Positions 37,134 through 47,414 are shown, counted from the stretch's first letter. The stretch is 51,513 nucleotides of DNA from an uncultured bacterium (GCA_949285325.1 CASDYZ010000061.1:1-51513); one strand, 5' to 3'. A program made the numbers and translations. The notes: a model not told the origin generated them from the sequence alone.

Positions 37134-38219
37134 ATGATCTTTAAAAGAAAAAAAGAAGATAACATAGAAATGACACCAGCATTTGCTAGTGCTACCTCTT
37201 CACTTTACTTTAATGATAGTGGGGTCGCTTACGACGAGAAAAATGACTATGTCGTTAGACTCGTATCCAACCGCAAAATCAAAAAAGAATATCAAGTGAG
37301 TGGTGTCGATGATGTCTCTAGCAAAAACAACTGGAAAGCATGGGTATATTTAGCCCCTGTCGTCGTTTTAATTGCCGTCTTCCTCATTTATCCACTTATC
37401 AATACAATATTTATCGCCTTCCTCGACAATTATAAATATGCGACAGGTGAAAATACTGGTTTTACCCTCAATAACTTCGGTATTATTCTCGGTTTAACCA
37501 CCAATGATTTAGGAGCGCAGGAACTCAATTTTACACGGTATGCGATTCCTAACACATTTATCATCGTCTTTGTCACTGTTCCAGTCTCGACGATTTTAGC
37601 CCTTATCATATCTGTGTCTTTAAATAATATTAAGTGGTTCCAAAAAACCTTACAGACGATATTCTTCCTACCTTATGTTACAAATGGTATCGCCATCGGT
37701 ATGGTTTTCAGCGTCATTTTTGATAGACAAGGTGTCATCAACTTCTTATTTGGTACAGATATCACTTGGATTTATGGTGCGAATAGGTGGGTGGCGATGG
37801 TGCCATTATTTATATACATTGTCTGGTCTTCTATTCCATTTAAGATTTTAGTCTTCTTATCTGGTTTACAAGGTATTGATAAACAATATTATCAAGCCGC
37901 TCAAATTGACGCGTGTTCTAGATTTAAAGTATTTTCAAAAATTACTGTTCCTCTATTATCTCCGCAAATCCTATATATTTTAATTACATCGTTCATCGGA
38001 GCGTTTAAAGAATATACTTCTGTCGTCGGGTTGTTTGACGGACCTGGTACGATGGGTGAAGCTGGTGATCCTAATATGGAGACTATCGTTTTCTATATTT
38101 ATGATAACTTAGTTGAACAAACCCCGTACGCTGCTGCGGCAGCAGTCTTCTTATTTGTTATTATCTTAGTCTTTACATTCATACAATTCGGCGTTTCAAA
38201 ACGAAGGGTTCACTATTAA
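37134..38219 (+). CDS. ABC permease, MalF/UgpA type
   Basis: A 361-residue permease with six main helices. The start at 37134 is chosen because AGGGAG lies six bases before it; an earlier ATG (37128) overlaps that site. About 65 residues of polar N-terminus precede helix 1, longer than usual. The ATPase-contacting EAA-like loop is 'AAQIDACSRFKVFSKITVP'. It pairs with the next gene product as the membrane channel. Confidence 0.92.
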   Translation: MIFKRKKEDNIEMTPAFASATSSLYFNDSGVAYDEKNDYVVRLVSNRKIKKEYQVSGVDDVSSKNNWKAWVYLAPVVVLIAVFLIYPLINTIFIAFLDNYKYATGENTGFTLNNFGIILGLTTNDLGAQELNFTRYAIPNTFIIVFVTVPVSTILALIISVSLNNIKWFQKTLQTIFFLPYVTNGIAIGMVFSVIFDRQGVINFLFGTDITWIYGANRWVAMVPLFIYIVWSSIPFKILVFLSGLQGIDKQYYQAAQIDACSRFKVFSKITVPLLSPQILYILITSFIGAFKEYTSVVGLFDGPGTMGEAGDPNMETIVFYIYDNLVEQTPYAAAAAVFLFVIILVFTFIQFGVSKRRVHY

Positions 38220-38233
38220 GGAGGTGTTAGTTG

Positions 38234-39241
38234 ATGGCAGATGTTAATAATGCAGTTATGGATAATAAACCAACTCCTAATAAAAAATCATATCCTGATT
38301 TTAAAAAGATAGTGGTCAATAATCATTTAGTCCTTTCGATTGAAGAGGCAGGTAAAACTGTCGACGCGATAAAAACGGGAGAAAAGGTAAGTCGTATATT
38401 TATGACTATCCTTACTTATATATTTATTCTTATTTTAGCTTTTGCGGTCATCTTCCCATTTTATTGGATGATTATTACCTCGCTTAAGCAAAATACAGAA
38501 ATTCAATCGACAACGCAGACATTCTTCCCTAATATCGTTATGTGGAGCAACTATGTCTATGTGTTCCAAGTCTTTGATTTCATGACTTATATGACTAACA
38601 CTATTGTTGTCGCAGTATTCTCCACCATAGGGACGCTCATAACTACCATATTTGCAGCGTTTGCCTTCTCTAGGCTTACATTTAAAGGTCGAGAAGCGTT
38701 ATTTATGGTTTTCCTCATGACGATGATGATTCCAGGTGAAATGATGGTCATTTCTAACTACATCACCGTCGCATCGTTTGGCTGGATTGGTACAGGTCAA
38801 ACTTTAACTGACGCTTATCTTTCAATGATTGTTCCATTCTGGATTAGCGTTTTCTACATATATTTGTTGAGACAAAATTTCAAACAAATACCTAATGAAC
38901 TATATTTAGCCGCCAAAGTGGATGGCAAATCGGATTGGAGTTATTTGTGGAAAGTCATGGTTCCACTTGCCGCTCCTACCCTCATTTCCATCACTATTTT
39001 GAAGTTCATGGGAACATGGAATTCGTATGTGTGGCCAGCACTTGTCGCCGATACCGAAGAGTATCGTCTCATCTCCAACGGTTTACGTGGAGCAGGATTC
39101 GTCGACGCTGATACTGGTAACACTGAATACGGATATCAAATGGCTGCGACCGTCGTTGTCACCGTTCCTCTCTTCCTATTGTTTGTATTCTTTAGAAAAT
39201 ACATTATGAAGGGTGTTGGAAGAGCAGGTATCAAAGGATAA
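38234..39241 (+). CDS. ABC permease, MalG/UgpE type
   Basis: A 335-residue permease with six helices and the EAA-like loop 'LAAKVDGKSDWSYLWKVMVP'. The start is ATG 38234 behind AAGGAGGTG; the frame also opens three bases earlier at TTG. A polar N-terminal extension of about 55 residues precedes helix 1. It is the second half of the importer channel. Confidence 0.92.
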   Translation: MADVNNAVMDNKPTPNKKSYPDFKKIVVNNHLVLSIEEAGKTVDAIKTGEKVSRIFMTILTYIFILILAFAVIFPFYWMIITSLKQNTEIQSTTQTFFPNIVMWSNYVYVFQVFDFMTYMTNTIVVAVFSTIGTLITTIFAAFAFSRLTFKGREALFMVFLMTMMIPGEMMVISNYITVASFGWIGTGQTLTDAYLSMIVPFWISVFYIYLLRQNFKQIPNELYLAAKVDGKSDWSYLWKVMVPLAAPTLISITILKFMGTWNSYVWPALVADTEEYRLISNGLRGAGFVDADTGNTEYGYQMAATVVVTVPLFLLFVFFRKYIMKGVGRAGIKG

Positions 39242-39270
39242 CGATATCAAAACGATTTTAGGAGGAAATT

Positions 39271-40821
39271 ATGAAAATTAATCGTTTATTACTCGTCTTA
39301 CCGGCAGTTCTTGTCTTAGGTGTGACGGCTTGTGGAAATAGAGGTGAAACTACTTCATCGATCGACACCACAACAAGCGAAACCGAACAAACTACATCAA
39401 GTACAGAAAGTGGTGGGCAAACTTCTTCATCCGAACAAGAATATACCCCAATTATCACTGAACCTGTCACTATCGATTTTTGGAGCACATTCTCTTATAC
39501 GACACAGTTAGATAACATCATCAGTGCATTTAATGAATTAGAACCAAATATTACTGTTAATAACGTAAAACAATCCGGTGGTTACGATGATTTAAAAACA
39601 AAGACAATTCAAGGTTTCCCAACCAACAATTATCCTGATATAGTCGTCGCCTACCCAGATCACGTCGCTGAATACCTCGATTATAATAAAGCAGTCGATA
39701 TGACTCCTTACATCGACAATGCGACATATGGATGGACTGCTGAAGACAAAGCTGACGTACTTCCTTCTTTCCAAACTGAAGGTACACAATATTCAATTCC
39801 TGGAACTTATTCACTACCTCTTGCTAAATCAACTGAAGCAATGTTCTACAATGAAGATGTCTTAATTGGTCTTGATTTAAGTTCAGTCGATTCAACCATC
39901 AACAATGGTTCACCTTTAACTGCCTCATATATTAACTCATTAACTTGGGAAGAATTATTTAATAAACTCTGCCCAGCAATTGTCGCGTATGATGCGGCTT
40001 TACCTGAAGGGGAAAAAATTATTAAAGTTGGAACTGGCGATGGAGAAACCGCGACATATCACGCAGTTATGGGTTATGACTCTGACGACAATTTATTCAT
40101 CACTCTTGCCGAACAATACGGATATGATTACACCGCGATTGATCCAGTCACTGGTGTCGGTCAAATCTTATTCAATAACGATGATATGAAGGGATTGATG
40201 AAAGTCTTTAACCAAGCTTATAAAGATGGTTATTTCATCACCAAAGGTAGTGCTGGTAACAATTATGTCAACACTTACTTTACTGAACAAAAAGTCTTAT
40301 TCTCTATCGGTTCAACCGGTGGTGTCAAATATCAAATTTCTGATGATAACCCAATGAATGTAGGTGTTGCACGTATTCCTCAAGCTGAAGGAAGAGATCC
40401 AAAACTCATCAACCAAGGTCCATCAGTTTGTATGTTAAACCACAATGATGAAAATAGAATTCTCGCTTCATGGTTATTCTATAAATTCTTAACCAACGAA
40501 GAAAATTCATTATATTGGTCACTTGAAACAGGTTATATGCCAATTAGATATTCTGGATATGAATCTGATGATTATTTAGATTACGCTGACGCGAGTCAAT
40601 ATCCTGAAAAATCTCTTGAAAGATTAACCGCGAATAACGCTGCCTATGTTGGCACTGTTACTGATTACTTATTTACTTCACCTGTCTTTAAAGGCTCAAG
40701 TTCTGCTAGACAAGCCGCCGCGTCAGTCATGACAACTTGCTTAACTACCGCAAATTTAACTGACGATGTGCTTGATGATATTTTCCAAAAAGCAGTCGAC
40801 GATGTCTTATTAGACATGTAA
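39271..40821 (+). CDS. Solute-binding lipoprotein of the ABC importer (copy 1)
   Basis: A 516-residue family-1 solute-binding protein. The lipobox 'LGVTAC' gives lipidated Cys 21, followed by a Ser/Thr/Glu linker (about 26-55). The binding fold starts at 'TIDFWSTFSY', and 'YPDIVVAYPDHVAEYL' is a ligand-domain segment shared with copy 2. Family members bind sugars, oligosaccharides or glycerophosphates. The ligand here is unknown. TAGGAGG precedes the ATG. Confidence 0.88.
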   Translation: MKINRLLLVLPAVLVLGVTACGNRGETTSSIDTTTSETEQTTSSTESGGQTSSSEQEYTPIITEPVTIDFWSTFSYTTQLDNIISAFNELEPNITVNNVKQSGGYDDLKTKTIQGFPTNNYPDIVVAYPDHVAEYLDYNKAVDMTPYIDNATYGWTAEDKADVLPSFQTEGTQYSIPGTYSLPLAKSTEAMFYNEDVLIGLDLSSVDSTINNGSPLTASYINSLTWEELFNKLCPAIVAYDAALPEGEKIIKVGTGDGETATYHAVMGYDSDDNLFITLAEQYGYDYTAIDPVTGVGQILFNNDDMKGLMKVFNQAYKDGYFITKGSAGNNYVNTYFTEQKVLFSIGSTGGVKYQISDDNPMNVGVARIPQAEGRDPKLINQGPSVCMLNHNDENRILASWLFYKFLTNEENSLYWSLETGYMPIRYSGYESDDYLDYADASQYPEKSLERLTANNAAYVGTVTDYLFTSPVFKGSSSARQAAASVMTTCLTTANLTDDVLDDIFQKAVDDVLLDM

Positions 40822-40856
40822 TTACATCATCTATTTAGATGAGGAGGGAAATTTTA

Positions 40857-42326
40857 ATGAAAAAAATACAAATGAGTGTTTGCCTATTGAGTGTATTCTC
40901 TCTTCTTGGTGCCCTCACTTCCTGTGGTGGAGGTGGTGGTGCATCCGATTCACTCACTTCACAAAATACTACTAAAAATGCGTCAGTTGTGTTTTGGCAC
41001 ACTTTCGGTGCGGGAATCGACCAAAACATCAATGAAAAAATTAATGAATTTGAACGCTTAGTTTTAGAAAATGATAATGTCAATGTCACTGTTGACGCTA
41101 CATATCAAGGTAATTACGACGATATTCAAAGAAAAATTATTAATGGTATCGGCGGTGGTAACATTCCAAACCTAACTGTCGCTTATCCAGACCACGTTGC
41201 TTCATATTTTGCTCAAGAATCAACTAGAGGCGATTATGTCGTCAATCTTCAACCATACATGGACAACGAAGAATATGGATTAGGCAAAGAAGCATATTTA
41301 GGGGATAAATTTGGTGAAGATGATTTTATCGAATCATTCCTTGAAGAAGGTCGTCAATTTATTGCAGAAGGCACATACGTTTTGCCGTTTATGAAATCGA
41401 GCGAAGTGCTCTTCTATAACGAAGACGCGGTGGCGTATGCTTTAAGACTTAGAGATCCATCTTTCTCTGGCACGACTGAAGATTATCTTGCGTCTCTATC
41501 TTGGGATGAATTTATGGATCTAGCTAGATTCTGCTTAGAAAATAAAGAAGAAGTTTGGTCAGGTATGACTACTCCTGTCGTCTACGATAGTGACTCTAAC
41601 CTTTTCATTACCAAGATGTATCAAAACAACATCCCATATTCAAGTGTCGATACGACAAATGAAATTGGTGTCATCGATTTTGAAAGTGGTGAAAATAGAG
41701 AAAGAGCGGAAGCAATGGTCCTTAAACTAAAAGGGTACGCTGACGAAGGATTACTTACCACCAAAGGTATATTAGGTGAATATGGCTCTAGTGAATTTAC
41801 TGAAGGTAGGGCTATCTTCTCTATCAGCTCTAGTGGCGGTACTGGTTACAACTTACCTACTTCTGATTCGTTTGAAGTTAAAATGACCGTTGTCCCTGCT
41901 GACAACAACAATCCTTTATATGTATCTCAAGGCCCATCTTTGACAATACTTAAAAAGAGAAATTCATCCGAACAAGATAATATAAATACTTTATACGCTT
42001 GGAAATTATTGAAATATTTAACCAACGCTGAAGTAAATGTCGATATTTGTATTCGTGGTTCTCAAGGATATATTCCTGTAAGAACAAGTGCATTTGAAAC
42101 TGATGAATTCCTCGACTTCTTAGAGACTGGTGAAGGCTACGCCGACACCGCTAATGTCTTATTGGAAGATATCGATGGGAACTATTTATCAACCGCGGTG
42201 TTCTCTGGTTCTTCTAAACTTAGAGATGAAGTCGGTAGCATTATCACTGTCGTTTTAAAAGGCGAAAAGAGTGTTTCAGACGCTTTCGATGACGCGATTG
42301 AAAATACTAAATTAGTCATGGGTTAA
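40857..42326 (+). CDS. Solute-binding lipoprotein (copy 2)
   Basis: A 489-residue paralogue of the preceding protein. The start at 40857 is chosen because GAGGAGGG precedes it and the protein then begins with a lipoprotein signal (lipobox 'GALTSC', Cys 23). It shares 'NLTVAYPDHVASYF' and the same overall fold but has a different linker and sequence. Two binding proteins with one permease pair suggest two ligands or two affinities. Confidence 0.86.
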   Translation: MKKIQMSVCLLSVFSLLGALTSCGGGGGASDSLTSQNTTKNASVVFWHTFGAGIDQNINEKINEFERLVLENDNVNVTVDATYQGNYDDIQRKIINGIGGGNIPNLTVAYPDHVASYFAQESTRGDYVVNLQPYMDNEEYGLGKEAYLGDKFGEDDFIESFLEEGRQFIAEGTYVLPFMKSSEVLFYNEDAVAYALRLRDPSFSGTTEDYLASLSWDEFMDLARFCLENKEEVWSGMTTPVVYDSDSNLFITKMYQNNIPYSSVDTTNEIGVIDFESGENRERAEAMVLKLKGYADEGLLTTKGILGEYGSSEFTEGRAIFSISSSGGTGYNLPTSDSFEVKMTVVPADNNNPLYVSQGPSLTILKKRNSSEQDNINTLYAWKLLKYLTNAEVNVDICIRGSQGYIPVRTSAFETDEFLDFLETGEGYADTANVLLEDIDGNYLSTAVFSGSSKLRDEVGSIITVVLKGEKSVSDAFDDAIENTKLVMG

Positions 42327-42340
42327 TAGGAGGTAAATAG

Positions 42341-43804
42341 ATGAAAAAGATTATATTACCTTTAATTGTTTCTGCTTTATTACTCGTTGGTTGCGAAAGA
42401 GGTGGACCTGTCTCCTCATCTAGTGAAGACGGAGTAGATTCATCATCAACAACTAGCGAACTTGCTGATTGGATTGATTATATCAATTCTGACGAAGCAA
42501 AAATCAATTTAGATTATGAAGGTAGAGACTTCTATAAAGATGGTATTGGTGAGATGGAACTTAGAATGTGTATCGATGGAGATACGGCGCATTTTAATCC
42601 AGTTATCACCGCGACATCATCTGAACCAGTAAAAGCGCGTTTTTACGGCATTGACACTCCAGAATCAACTGGAAAAGTTCAAAAATGGGGAAAAGAGGCT
42701 AGTGATTTTACAAAAGAAAAACTCACTCTCGCTGCTGAACAAGGGACGATTGTCGTCTCATCTCCATTCTTAAATTACCGTGAACCAGAACACGATAGCA
42801 CTGGTGAAAGATATTTGTCCCTCGTCTGGGTTAATACGGAAAAAGAACACGCCCCAGCAGAAGAGTTAACATTATTAAATCTTTGGATTGTCCAAGAAGG
42901 TTTATCTTGGGTTAAAAATGTCACTGATGAAGAATTTAGCATTTATGAGAATGTATTCTACGACGCCGAAAAACAAGCACGTGCGTATAAACTCAATTTA
43001 TTCTCTAATGAAACTCCACCGAGCTGGCCAGATGATGAATATGTCGTCACTTCTCTTCTTGATTTAAAACGTGACGTTATTGGTACATTAACTGATGAAA
43101 ATTATAAACCAGTTTACGACAATGTCCGTGTTAGAATTCAAGGTGCAGTCGCGGGGTACGCTAATAATATCTTATATCTTGAAGATTATTTTGATGAAGA
43201 AATCAGTGAGACTCCTGGCGGAGAATACGCTGGTATTAATATCTTTGTTGGAATGAGTAAAATCCCAGATAAATATACTGTTCCAAATACTTACTTAGAA
43301 ATTTGTGGTCTAGCCACATATAGTGAAAACTTTGGCTATCAAATAACTGACGCTGAAGGGCGCTTCCCAACTGGTAAACCATACGCTGATACAGATACAG
43401 TTATCATCTATACTGCAGAAGAAAATATAGAACATCAAATTGAAGCATTTGATTATACTATCAGTGAATTAAACGATGTTACTACTCAAGAGACATTTGA
43501 ATCTTTATTCTGTCTCGTATCTGTTAGTGAAGTGTTGACTGTTAGAGATGCCTATGTCGCATCGAGTAATGAGATTACCCTTTATTTTGAAGGATGTGAA
43601 TTCCAAGCTTATGTCACATTCATCTATAGAGGTGATCCATCTCGCCCTAACTATCAGTGGGGATCTGAAGATGATTGGATTGGTAAGAGATTACAAGTTC
43701 AAGGTATCTATACATTCCATAAAACCACTAGAGGTAATATCAATTATCAAATCAACCCGAGAAATAACGCTGATATAGTGTGGGTTGATGCACCTAGTGT
43801 CTAA
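42341..43804 (+). CDS. Staphylococcal-nuclease-like lipoprotein
   Basis: A 487-residue lipoprotein nuclease. The lipobox 'LLLVGC' gives Cys 18. The SNase domain covers about residues 60-210: 'CIDGDTAHF' holds the Ca2+-binding Asp, 'RFYGIDTPES' holds the catalytic Arg, second Asp and Glu, and 'GERYLSLVW' holds the second Arg. About 215-480 looks like two OB-fold domains ('NVRVRIQGAVAGY', 'LQVQGIYTF') that could bind single-stranded nucleic acid. It should cut DNA and RNA outside the cell. TAGGAGG precedes the ATG, 14 bases after the second solute-binding gene. Confidence 0.88.
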   Translation: MKKIILPLIVSALLLVGCERGGPVSSSSEDGVDSSSTTSELADWIDYINSDEAKINLDYEGRDFYKDGIGEMELRMCIDGDTAHFNPVITATSSEPVKARFYGIDTPESTGKVQKWGKEASDFTKEKLTLAAEQGTIVVSSPFLNYREPEHDSTGERYLSLVWVNTEKEHAPAEELTLLNLWIVQEGLSWVKNVTDEEFSIYENVFYDAEKQARAYKLNLFSNETPPSWPDDEYVVTSLLDLKRDVIGTLTDENYKPVYDNVRVRIQGAVAGYANNILYLEDYFDEEISETPGGEYAGINIFVGMSKIPDKYTVPNTYLEICGLATYSENFGYQITDAEGRFPTGKPYADTDTVIIYTAEENIEHQIEAFDYTISELNDVTTQETFESLFCLVSVSEVLTVRDAYVASSNEITLYFEGCEFQAYVTFIYRGDPSRPNYQWGSEDDWIGKRLQVQGIYTFHKTTRGNINYQINPRNNADIVWVDAPSV

Positions 43805-43838
43805 TCGATAAAAATAAAAAAATTGAAGGAGGAAAATT

Positions 43839-44315
43839 ATGCTCTGTACACATTGTGGCAAAAAAATAAACGAGAGGCGCATAGAGGCTAAAAAGCCTAC
43901 TTTAATGCACATCGATACTGAGATTAATGACGATACATCTATCGCATATGTATGCCCTAGATGTGGGAATATCGTTCACGAAAATATTAGTGAAGCGGAA
44001 ATTAAATCTCTTTCTCGTGCAGCGCATTCCGAATATCAAAGAGGCAACAACTCTTTCTCTATCGGTATGGGCAACATCGCAATCGGTGTCATCGCTCTCG
44101 CTTTAGCAATTATTTTCTTCCTTCTTGCCAAAAAGCCGTCTAACAATCATCAACTCGTGACAACTTGTCCTGAATTTTATGTTAGCATGGTGCTTTTTGT
44201 CATTTCTTTCGTGCTTTTAACAGTAGGTATTGTTTATACTGCTATCGGTATTTATAAAAAGCAGTATTACACACATCTGTTGAAGGATATAAACAACAAG
44301 ACATTTGTCCAATAG
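43839..44315 (+). CDS. Zinc-ribbon membrane protein
   Basis: A 158-residue protein. The N-terminus holds two CxxC pairs ('CTHCG' and 'CPRCG'), a zinc ribbon, in the cytoplasm. Two helices follow at about 72-92 and 109-133. GGAGG precedes the ATG. Function unknown; its place between the nuclease and Big2 lipoprotein genes suggests a link to the importer complex or its assembly. Confidence 0.65.
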   Translation: MLCTHCGKKINERRIEAKKPTLMHIDTEINDDTSIAYVCPRCGNIVHENISEAEIKSLSRAAHSEYQRGNNSFSIGMGNIAIGVIALALAIIFFLLAKKPSNNHQLVTTCPEFYVSMVLFVISFVLLTVGIVYTAIGIYKKQYYTHLLKDINNKTFVQ

Positions 44316-44368
44316 GAAGACAAAAGTCATCTACATCAAAAAAGATTGTTATTAATAAGGAGGAAATT

Positions 44369-47305
44369 ATGAAAAAGACATTATTAACAATCGCGTTAAT
44401 GTTGGCTCTTGGTTTAACCGCTTGTGGTGGTGATGGACCATCATCAAGTGAAGTTATTGACTCTTCAGACACAACGACGTCAGAGACGACATCAGAAACA
44501 AGTAGTGAAGATTCGTCCACGAGTAGTAGTTCATCTGAAGAATTGACCGCCAATTCATTTGAAATTTCAAACAAAGATGAATTGACCGCCGAATGGAAAG
44601 TTGGCGACGCAAATCGTACATTAGATTTTACTTCTGATCCTCTAATGAACACTCAACTCGAACTCAATCAGGGTAACTTAGTAGTCACTTCAAGTAATCC
44701 TGAAATAGTTTCTGTAACTGGTATCGCCCTCACTCCTGTAGCGGTTGGTACAGTTACTGTCACCGCGACTTGGAGAAATTTAAGTGATTCTGTCACACTT
44801 AATATCTTAGAACAAGATCCACCAATGACATTGAGAGATGTCCGTGAGTATATCACAGAAAATCCTGATGTCACTGAAGATGATAACGTCATCGTTGACT
44901 TCTATGGACGTATCACTGCGACTATGGAAGCTACAACTGGTACAGACGGTCACGTCTATTCTGGCGTATTTGTCCAAGATGGCGACTACGCAATTATGCT
45001 TTATGCTGGTTCATTATCAGAATTATATGACTCATTAGATTTACAAATTGGTGATGATATTTACGCTAGAGGCGTTCTCTCACCATACAATGGTTTAAAT
45101 GAAGTCAAACCTTCAGAAATTAGATTAATTGAAGATGGCGAATATACTGTCAGTGAACCTACTGCCTTAACCGTCACTGGTGACAACTGGAATTTAGATA
45201 CATTAACTGGACAAGATTCTAGATTAGTTGTCGCAGAAGATGTTGAATACGTCAGTGGTAAGATTACTTCTGTCACTGAACACGCGACAATTAAAGTTAG
45301 ACTTCCTAAGGCGGACGGCACTTATACAAACGCTGACCTTTATGTAAATTATCACCTTGGTCAAACCCAAATGACAGAACTTCAAACTATTTTTGCTGGT
45401 ATGTCAGAAGGTACAAAATTTGATATTAAAGGTATTGTAGGATGGTATAACAATCCTCAACTTCAATTAGAATTCTTAGAAGGCTTAAAACCTTCTGAAT
45501 GTATTACTATTGCTGATCAACCTGATCCAACCGCGCTTACTGCAACTGCTGACACTACTAATTTAAGTGTTGGACAAAAAGCAAACATTACTGTTAGTGT
45601 TCAACCTGCTGGCGCGAAAGCGGGTGTATCATATGAATCTAGCGACACTTCTGTCGTGACAGTTGACGACGCTGGCGTTGTCAGTGCTGTTGGTGCGGGT
45701 ACTGCTACAGTTACTGTTACTTCAACCGCAGTTACTACATTATCTGACACTGTCGACTTTGTAGTCACTGAAAATTTCGGTCCAGTTGAAACTAAAGACT
45801 GGGTCGTTGGTGGCTCTTATAAATTAGGTACTTATCAAGCCAACATCGATAAAACATTGATGTTAAATGGTGGTATGGACGAATATTATGGCGATACAAC
45901 TGAAATTTATACTGAAGCTGCAACATTTGTCATTGACGAAGTTGAAGGTGGATATACATTAAAGACTGGCGATAAATATCTCGCTGTTGTCGTTAGTGGT
46001 AATTATAAGAATTTTGGTTATCAAACTGAACCATTCACATTCACATATAACGAGGAATACAACACATTTATCGGTAATATCGGTACTGTCGAAGAACCTG
46101 ATGAATATTTCTTCTCTTTGAGAAGTAATTTCGAGACTTTCAGTTGTGGTGGTATTCAATATTTATCTGAAAATTTTGCTCTCCATCCATATGATTATAG
46201 AGTAAAAACAGAAAGATTAGAAACCGCACCTGCTGATGGTAGTGAATATATCATTGGTGTCGAACAAGGTAATCTTGGTGAGACATTCTTCTCAACCGGA
46301 TTAATGAGTGGTTATTATGGTGCTTCTACCACAAATCCATATGACGCTGTTACATGGACAGTTGGTAACACTGCTGAAGGATACACTTTCAAAAATGGAA
46401 ACAAATATATAGGTGTCACTGTCGAAGGTAAACATACAAATATCTCATTTGATTTTGATGAACCATTCTATTTCGAATACGATGAAACATATAACACATT
46501 CAAAGTTAGTTTAACCGTAGAAGGTGAAACTGGTTATTACTATATTGGTACTTATAATAACTATAACACATTCAGCGTGTCCTCAATTTCACATATAGCT
46601 ACATCATTCCCAATGCATTTATATACTGTCGAAGAAGCACCTGCTGCCATCGGTATTAAAGTAAATGCTTCAGCGGAAAGCATGTATGTTGGTGATACAG
46701 TTGAATTATCAACCGATGTATTCCCAACCTATGGGCAAGTTGATGGTGATGTTAGTTATGCTTCTAGCAACACCGGTGTAGCCACTGTTGAAGGCAACGT
46801 CGTCACTGGTGTCAGCGCTGGTACAACCGTTATTACTGCAACTGCTGGTACATTCACTTCTTCAGTTACTTTAACTGTTGAAGATGCACCTGCTGGTTTA
46901 GCCACTAAAACCGTCGTGTTTGTTGAAGAAGGTTATTCTGACGCTCAAGATGTAACTGATGTCGTAGTTGATGAAAAAATTACCTTAACATTTGCTCAAA
47001 ATGGCGGAAACAACGGTCCAAAATATTTTGATAGTGGCGAAGCCGTTAGAATGTATGCGAATAATTCATTAACTATTACACCTACTTCTGATGTAGTTAT
47101 CACAAATATTGTCATTAATACCGTAACAGGTAGCAATGGTGCTAGTGGTAATACTGAATCTCTATCTGTTACAAATGGTACATTAGCGTTTGGTGAAACT
47201 ACTGTAACAATTACAGTAACAGGTGCTGGTGAAGTAGTACTCACTAGAGGTAGTAGTGGTCAACTTAGAATCACATCTATTTCAGTCACATATCAAAACG
47301 CTTAA
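44369..47305 (+). CDS. Large Big2/OB-fold surface lipoprotein
   Basis: A 978-residue lipoprotein. The lipobox 'GLTAC' gives Cys 19, followed by a Ser/Thr/Glu linker to about residue 50. About 55-145 is an Ig-like fold. Residues 150-260 look like an OB-fold ('GVFVQDGDYAIMLYAG'). Big2 domains lie at about 390-465 and 765-845, with two repeated beta domains between them. The C-terminal module ends 'LRITSISVTY'. It carries no visible catalytic motif and probably holds or binds polymers at the surface. AAGGAGG precedes it, and a terminator follows. Confidence 0.8.
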   Translation: MKKTLLTIALMLALGLTACGGDGPSSSEVIDSSDTTTSETTSETSSEDSSTSSSSSEELTANSFEISNKDELTAEWKVGDANRTLDFTSDPLMNTQLELNQGNLVVTSSNPEIVSVTGIALTPVAVGTVTVTATWRNLSDSVTLNILEQDPPMTLRDVREYITENPDVTEDDNVIVDFYGRITATMEATTGTDGHVYSGVFVQDGDYAIMLYAGSLSELYDSLDLQIGDDIYARGVLSPYNGLNEVKPSEIRLIEDGEYTVSEPTALTVTGDNWNLDTLTGQDSRLVVAEDVEYVSGKITSVTEHATIKVRLPKADGTYTNADLYVNYHLGQTQMTELQTIFAGMSEGTKFDIKGIVGWYNNPQLQLEFLEGLKPSECITIADQPDPTALTATADTTNLSVGQKANITVSVQPAGAKAGVSYESSDTSVVTVDDAGVVSAVGAGTATVTVTSTAVTTLSDTVDFVVTENFGPVETKDWVVGGSYKLGTYQANIDKTLMLNGGMDEYYGDTTEIYTEAATFVIDEVEGGYTLKTGDKYLAVVVSGNYKNFGYQTEPFTFTYNEEYNTFIGNIGTVEEPDEYFFSLRSNFETFSCGGIQYLSENFALHPYDYRVKTERLETAPADGSEYIIGVEQGNLGETFFSTGLMSGYYGASTTNPYDAVTWTVGNTAEGYTFKNGNKYIGVTVEGKHTNISFDFDEPFYFEYDETYNTFKVSLTVEGETGYYYIGTYNNYNTFSVSSISHIATSFPMHLYTVEEAPAAIGIKVNASAESMYVGDTVELSTDVFPTYGQVDGDVSYASSNTGVATVEGNVVTGVSAGTTVITATAGTFTSSVTLTVEDAPAGLATKTVVFVEEGYSDAQDVTDVVVDEKITLTFAQNGGNNGPKYFDSGEAVRMYANNSLTITPTSDVVITNIVINTVTGSNGASGNTESLSVTNGTLAFGETTVTITVTGAGEVVLTRGSSGQLRITSISVTYQNA

Positions 47306-47347
47306 TAGTTGATAAACATAACTATTTAAGCTAATTATTAAACAATT

Positions 47348-47377
47348 AGCCAGACATATCCGATTGTCTGGCTTTTT
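47348..47377 (+). terminator. Terminator of the ABC-nuclease run
   Basis: AGCCAGACA/TGTCTGGCT perfect 9-bp stem with an 8-base loop, then a T run. It ends the nine-gene run that begins at 33140. Confidence 0.9.
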
Positions 47378-47379
47378 GA

Positions 47380-47408
47380 TTGTAAAAGAACAATTATTTT
47401 ATTAAAAT
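47380..47408 (+). promoter_or_regulatory. Promoter of the 5'-nucleotidase gene, leaderless
   Basis: TTGTAA (47380-47385) and TAAAAT (47403-47408) with a 17-base spacer. Six bases separate the -10 from the ATG at 47415, so the RNA should start at or next to the A of the start codon. Confidence 0.6.
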
Positions 47409-47414
47409 AAAAGC

